7,567 nt of DNA from Rhodobacterales bacterium UBA5972 (GTDB lineage Bacteria > Pseudomonadota > Alphaproteobacteria > Rhodobacterales > Rhodobacteraceae), in contig DJBQ01000166.1 of NCBI GenBank assembly GCA_002430125.1, positions 1 to 7,567 of the forward strand, given 5' to 3'. The notes under the pieces are model-generated. The model made no database searches. It was not told where the DNA came from and saw only the letters and a program-made list of their open reading frames with translations. Both the position numbers and the translations under genes were made by a program. This document shows positions 5,916-7,567 of the stretch, one piece after another. How positions within the stretch are numbered: position 1 is the first letter of the stretch; the number at the start of each line of letters is the position of its first letter.

Positions 5916-6170
5916 ATGAAGCGCGAACCAATTACACTGGGCGATAAACTTGCACTTGTTGAGCCCAAACATCCGCGTCTCAATTTCGGTGCGTGGTTGC
6001 TAAACATAATATATACGCTGCTGAATATCTCCCTGCTGACGGTGATTTCTGCTCTGCCCTTATGGTGGGTTTTGATGCGTCCCGAAATGAACAGGACCAT
6101 CATGCTGGTCCTTTTGGCGGCGCCGATCGCATTCGAACAGCAGCAGAAACTGAAACTGCAAGGTGTCTAG
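5916..6170 (+). CDS. Small hypothetical membrane protein (84 residues)
   Basis: Not recognised. The frame encodes a polar N-terminus (about 24 residues), a long hydrophobic stretch from about 25 to 53 (FGAWLLNIIYTLLN to LPLWWVLM), a short RPEMNR turn, a second hydrophobic segment at about 61-73, and a charged tail ending in EQQQKLKLQGV. This suggests a two-helix hairpin in the inner membrane with both ends on the same side. The start is not well supported: there is no good Shine-Dalgarno, and the leader is AT-rich up to the ATG. Codon choice is less GC-biased at third positions than in the neighbours, including ATA, CTA and AGG codons. It lies 92 bases after the MATE gene on the same strand. 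The sequence looks protein-like, but it could be a spurious or recently acquired frame. Confidence 0.5.
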   Translation: MKREPITLGDKLALVEPKHPRLNFGAWLLNIIYTLLNISLLTVISALPLWWVLMRPEMNRTIMLVLLAAPIAFEQQQKLKLQGV

Positions 6171-6270
6171 GAAACTAGGGGCCATTCACTAAGGGCCGGA
6201 ACCGGTTGTTCGCTCAAATAACCCTGTTGAAGCCCGGTCGCCTAAAGCAGACGTCGTTCTGGCGTAAATC

Positions 6271-7567
6271 TCACGCCGCAATACCCGCTTTGCGCAGGCC
6301 TTCGTTCATATGGTCGATGTCGCGTTCCGCAAGGTTCCACCTTTCCATTTCAGCAACGGCCGACATCCTGGGGTTCAGCTGGGCCATGCGGGCAAGCGAC
6401 GCCTTTGCTTCGGGCCGGCCCAACTGCCCCAAGGCGGCGGCATCAAGCATATGCGTCCAATAAAAATTGGGCATACTGATGAGTTGAACATCCACCAGCA
6501 TTTCGTCGTATTTGCCTTCAAAGTAGTGAAAGCGGGCGGCGCTGAAATGATACCAGCCGGGATGCAGAGGGTTCAGCGCCTTGGCGCTTTCTGACAATTC
6601 AAACCCGCGGTCAAAATCCCCCTTCATCGACAGGTAATGGCCGGCCTCGGCCAAAATTTCTGGGTCGTTGGGGTTAAGGTCTAATGCGCGCTGGATTTCC
6701 ACCTCGAACTTGCCGTTATCTTTACGAAAGAAATGCATAATCGCCAGCCAGCAATGGGCATAGGCGTTCTGTGGATCAAGCCGGGTCGCTTTCAAGGCCA
6801 TGTCCAGCGCGCGCTCAATCGGTTTGGCGCGCGGGTTGGCATTAAACCGATGCTCGGCAAGATAAACATTTGCCAACAGGGCATGGGCATCGGCATAATT
6901 CGGATCCAGTGTGACCGCCTGTTCCAGTAGATCACGCGCCGTCGCGTGCATGGTTATGTCCAGCGTCGAGGTATATTGCCGGGCATGCAGCAGGCAGTCA
7001 TAGGCATCAGGCTCGCTCGGGCGTTTTCGCAAGGCACGGGTCAGTTCCGCGGATTGCAGTGTAACCCCTAGCGAGGCAGCGATCATATGGGTCACCGCGT
7101 CCTGTACCGCAAAAATATCGCCGATCTCGCGGTCATAACGATCTGCCCAGATTGACAGGCTGGTGGCGGCGTTCACCAACTGAACAGCAATCCGCAGACG
7201 TCCGCCATCGGCCCGCACGCTTCCGTCAACGATATAGTTCGCATCCAGACACTGCGCGATTTCCGTTATCGTGATCGCGCGGTCCTTGAACCGAAAGGAC
7301 GAACCACTGGCGATGACCCGAAGTTCACTGAAATGCGTCAAGCCGGATATGATGTCTTCAGTCAGGCCGTCGCAGAAATAGTCGTTAAGATTTGCGCTGG
7401 CATTTTTGAATGGCAGAACCGCAAGGCGTGGCAAGGTTGTGGGCGTGCCATTGTCTGCCCCCCTCAATATCGCCGCGATTGGTAGAGCAGTCTGTTCGGC
7501 AGATGAACTGCTGTTCGGCGCCGGCCTGGTGAGTTTGGTTTCTGAAGCCGCCTCTTGGGTCAACTCT
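6271..7567 (-). CDS. TolB-like domain plus TPR regulatory protein, C-terminal part; N-terminus off the right edge
   Basis: The frame stays open to the window edge. A TTG at 7563 is a possible start codon but has no ribosome site, and the first 45 residues look like a low-complexity linker (SETKLTRPAPNSSSS), so the true start probably lies outside. Counting from the first whole codon: a TolB-N/FlgO-like domain at about 45-165 (RLAVLPFKN, YFCDGLTEDIISGLTHF, VIASGSSFRFK, YIVDGSVRADGGRLRIAVQLV, IWADRYDREIGDIFAVQD), then about five or six TPR-type helical pairs at about 185-400 (EQAVTLDPNYADAHALLANVYL, KATRLDPQNAYAH, RALDLNPNDPEILAEAGHYL). This architecture usually follows either a class III adenylate cyclase domain or an OmpR-type winged helix, so the whole protein is a signalling or transcription regulator. 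Which one cannot be seen. No membrane segment is visible in the part present. The gene converges with the small membrane ORF. Confidence 0.85.
   Translation of the reverse strand, partial: ELTQEAASETKLTRPAPNSSSSAEQTALPIAAILRGADNGTPTTLPRLAVLPFKNASANLNDYFCDGLTEDIISGLTHFSELRVIASGSSFRFKDRAITITEIAQCLDANYIVDGSVRADGGRLRIAVQLVNAATSLSIWADRYDREIGDIFAVQDAVTHMIAASLGVTLQSAELTRALRKRPSEPDAYDCLLHARQYTSTLDITMHATARDLLEQAVTLDPNYADAHALLANVYLAEHRFNANPRAKPIERALDMALKATRLDPQNAYAHCWLAIMHFFRKDNGKFEVEIQRALDLNPNDPEILAEAGHYLSMKGDFDRGFELSESAKALNPLHPGWYHFSAARFHYFEGKYDEMLVDVQLISMPNFYWTHMLDAAALGQLGRPEAKASLARMAQLNPRMSAVAEMERWNLAERDIDHMNEGLRKAGIAA

Noticed and set aside
5993..6178. Alternative overlapping frame within the small membrane ORF
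   Set aside because: Its translation is charged and lacks any hydrophobic or domain pattern, whereas the other frame gives clear membrane segments.
6183..6220. Short repeats and the AACCGGTT palindrome after the small membrane ORF, considered as an attachment site or terminator
   Set aside because: The dyads are 4-8 bp with no T-run, there is no tRNA gene or integrase nearby, and no matching repeat elsewhere in the window.
6261..6277. GGCGT/ACGCC stem overlapping the stop of the TPR gene, considered as its terminator
   Set aside because: Five base pairs only and no T-rich tract on the minus strand after it.

Overview
The window looks like the chromosome of a marine alphaproteobacterium of the Roseobacter group (Rhodobacterales). 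The topoisomerase IV subunit and the taurine-type aminotransferase read like Roseobacter proteins, the GC content is fairly high, and gene order is loose with short transcription units and frequent strand changes. The taxonomic call comes from protein resemblance only; there is no rRNA here.

Layout. From 1565 leftwards on the minus strand is parE (topoisomerase IV subunit B), cut by the left edge just inside its TOPRIM domain. A 377-base divergent intergenic region (1566-1942) follows. It carries a G-rich tract, a 60-base bulged inverted repeat, two 13-bp direct repeats 22 bp apart that resemble TauR operator sites, and an 8-bp GC-rich inverted repeat. On the plus strand comes a PLP-dependent aminotransferase, very probably taurine--pyruvate aminotransferase (tpa), ending in a strong intrinsic terminator with a GCAA loop. 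Convergent to it on the minus strand is a small Phd/YefM/StbD-like antitoxin with no toxin gene beside it. Across an AT-rich divergent promoter region with an 18-bp palindrome lie a TehB/TPMT-like SAM methyltransferase, a NorM-type MATE efflux pump and a small membrane ORF, all plus strand. Last, on the minus strand, is the C-terminal part of a TolB-like/TPR regulatory protein, cut by the right edge.

How they may work together. Tpa would feed taurine into sulfoacetaldehyde metabolism, but the usual partners (tauABC transporter, xsc, pta, tauR) are not in view, so the gene stands alone and is probably controlled in trans through the repeats. The methyltransferase and MATE pump are 54 bases apart on the same strand and could form a small detoxification unit (modify, then export), which is inference. 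The rest is ordinary chromosomal content. I found no phage, CRISPR, transposase or RNA gene. The most interesting signals are in the parE-tpa intergenic region and in the orphan antitoxin with its palindrome.
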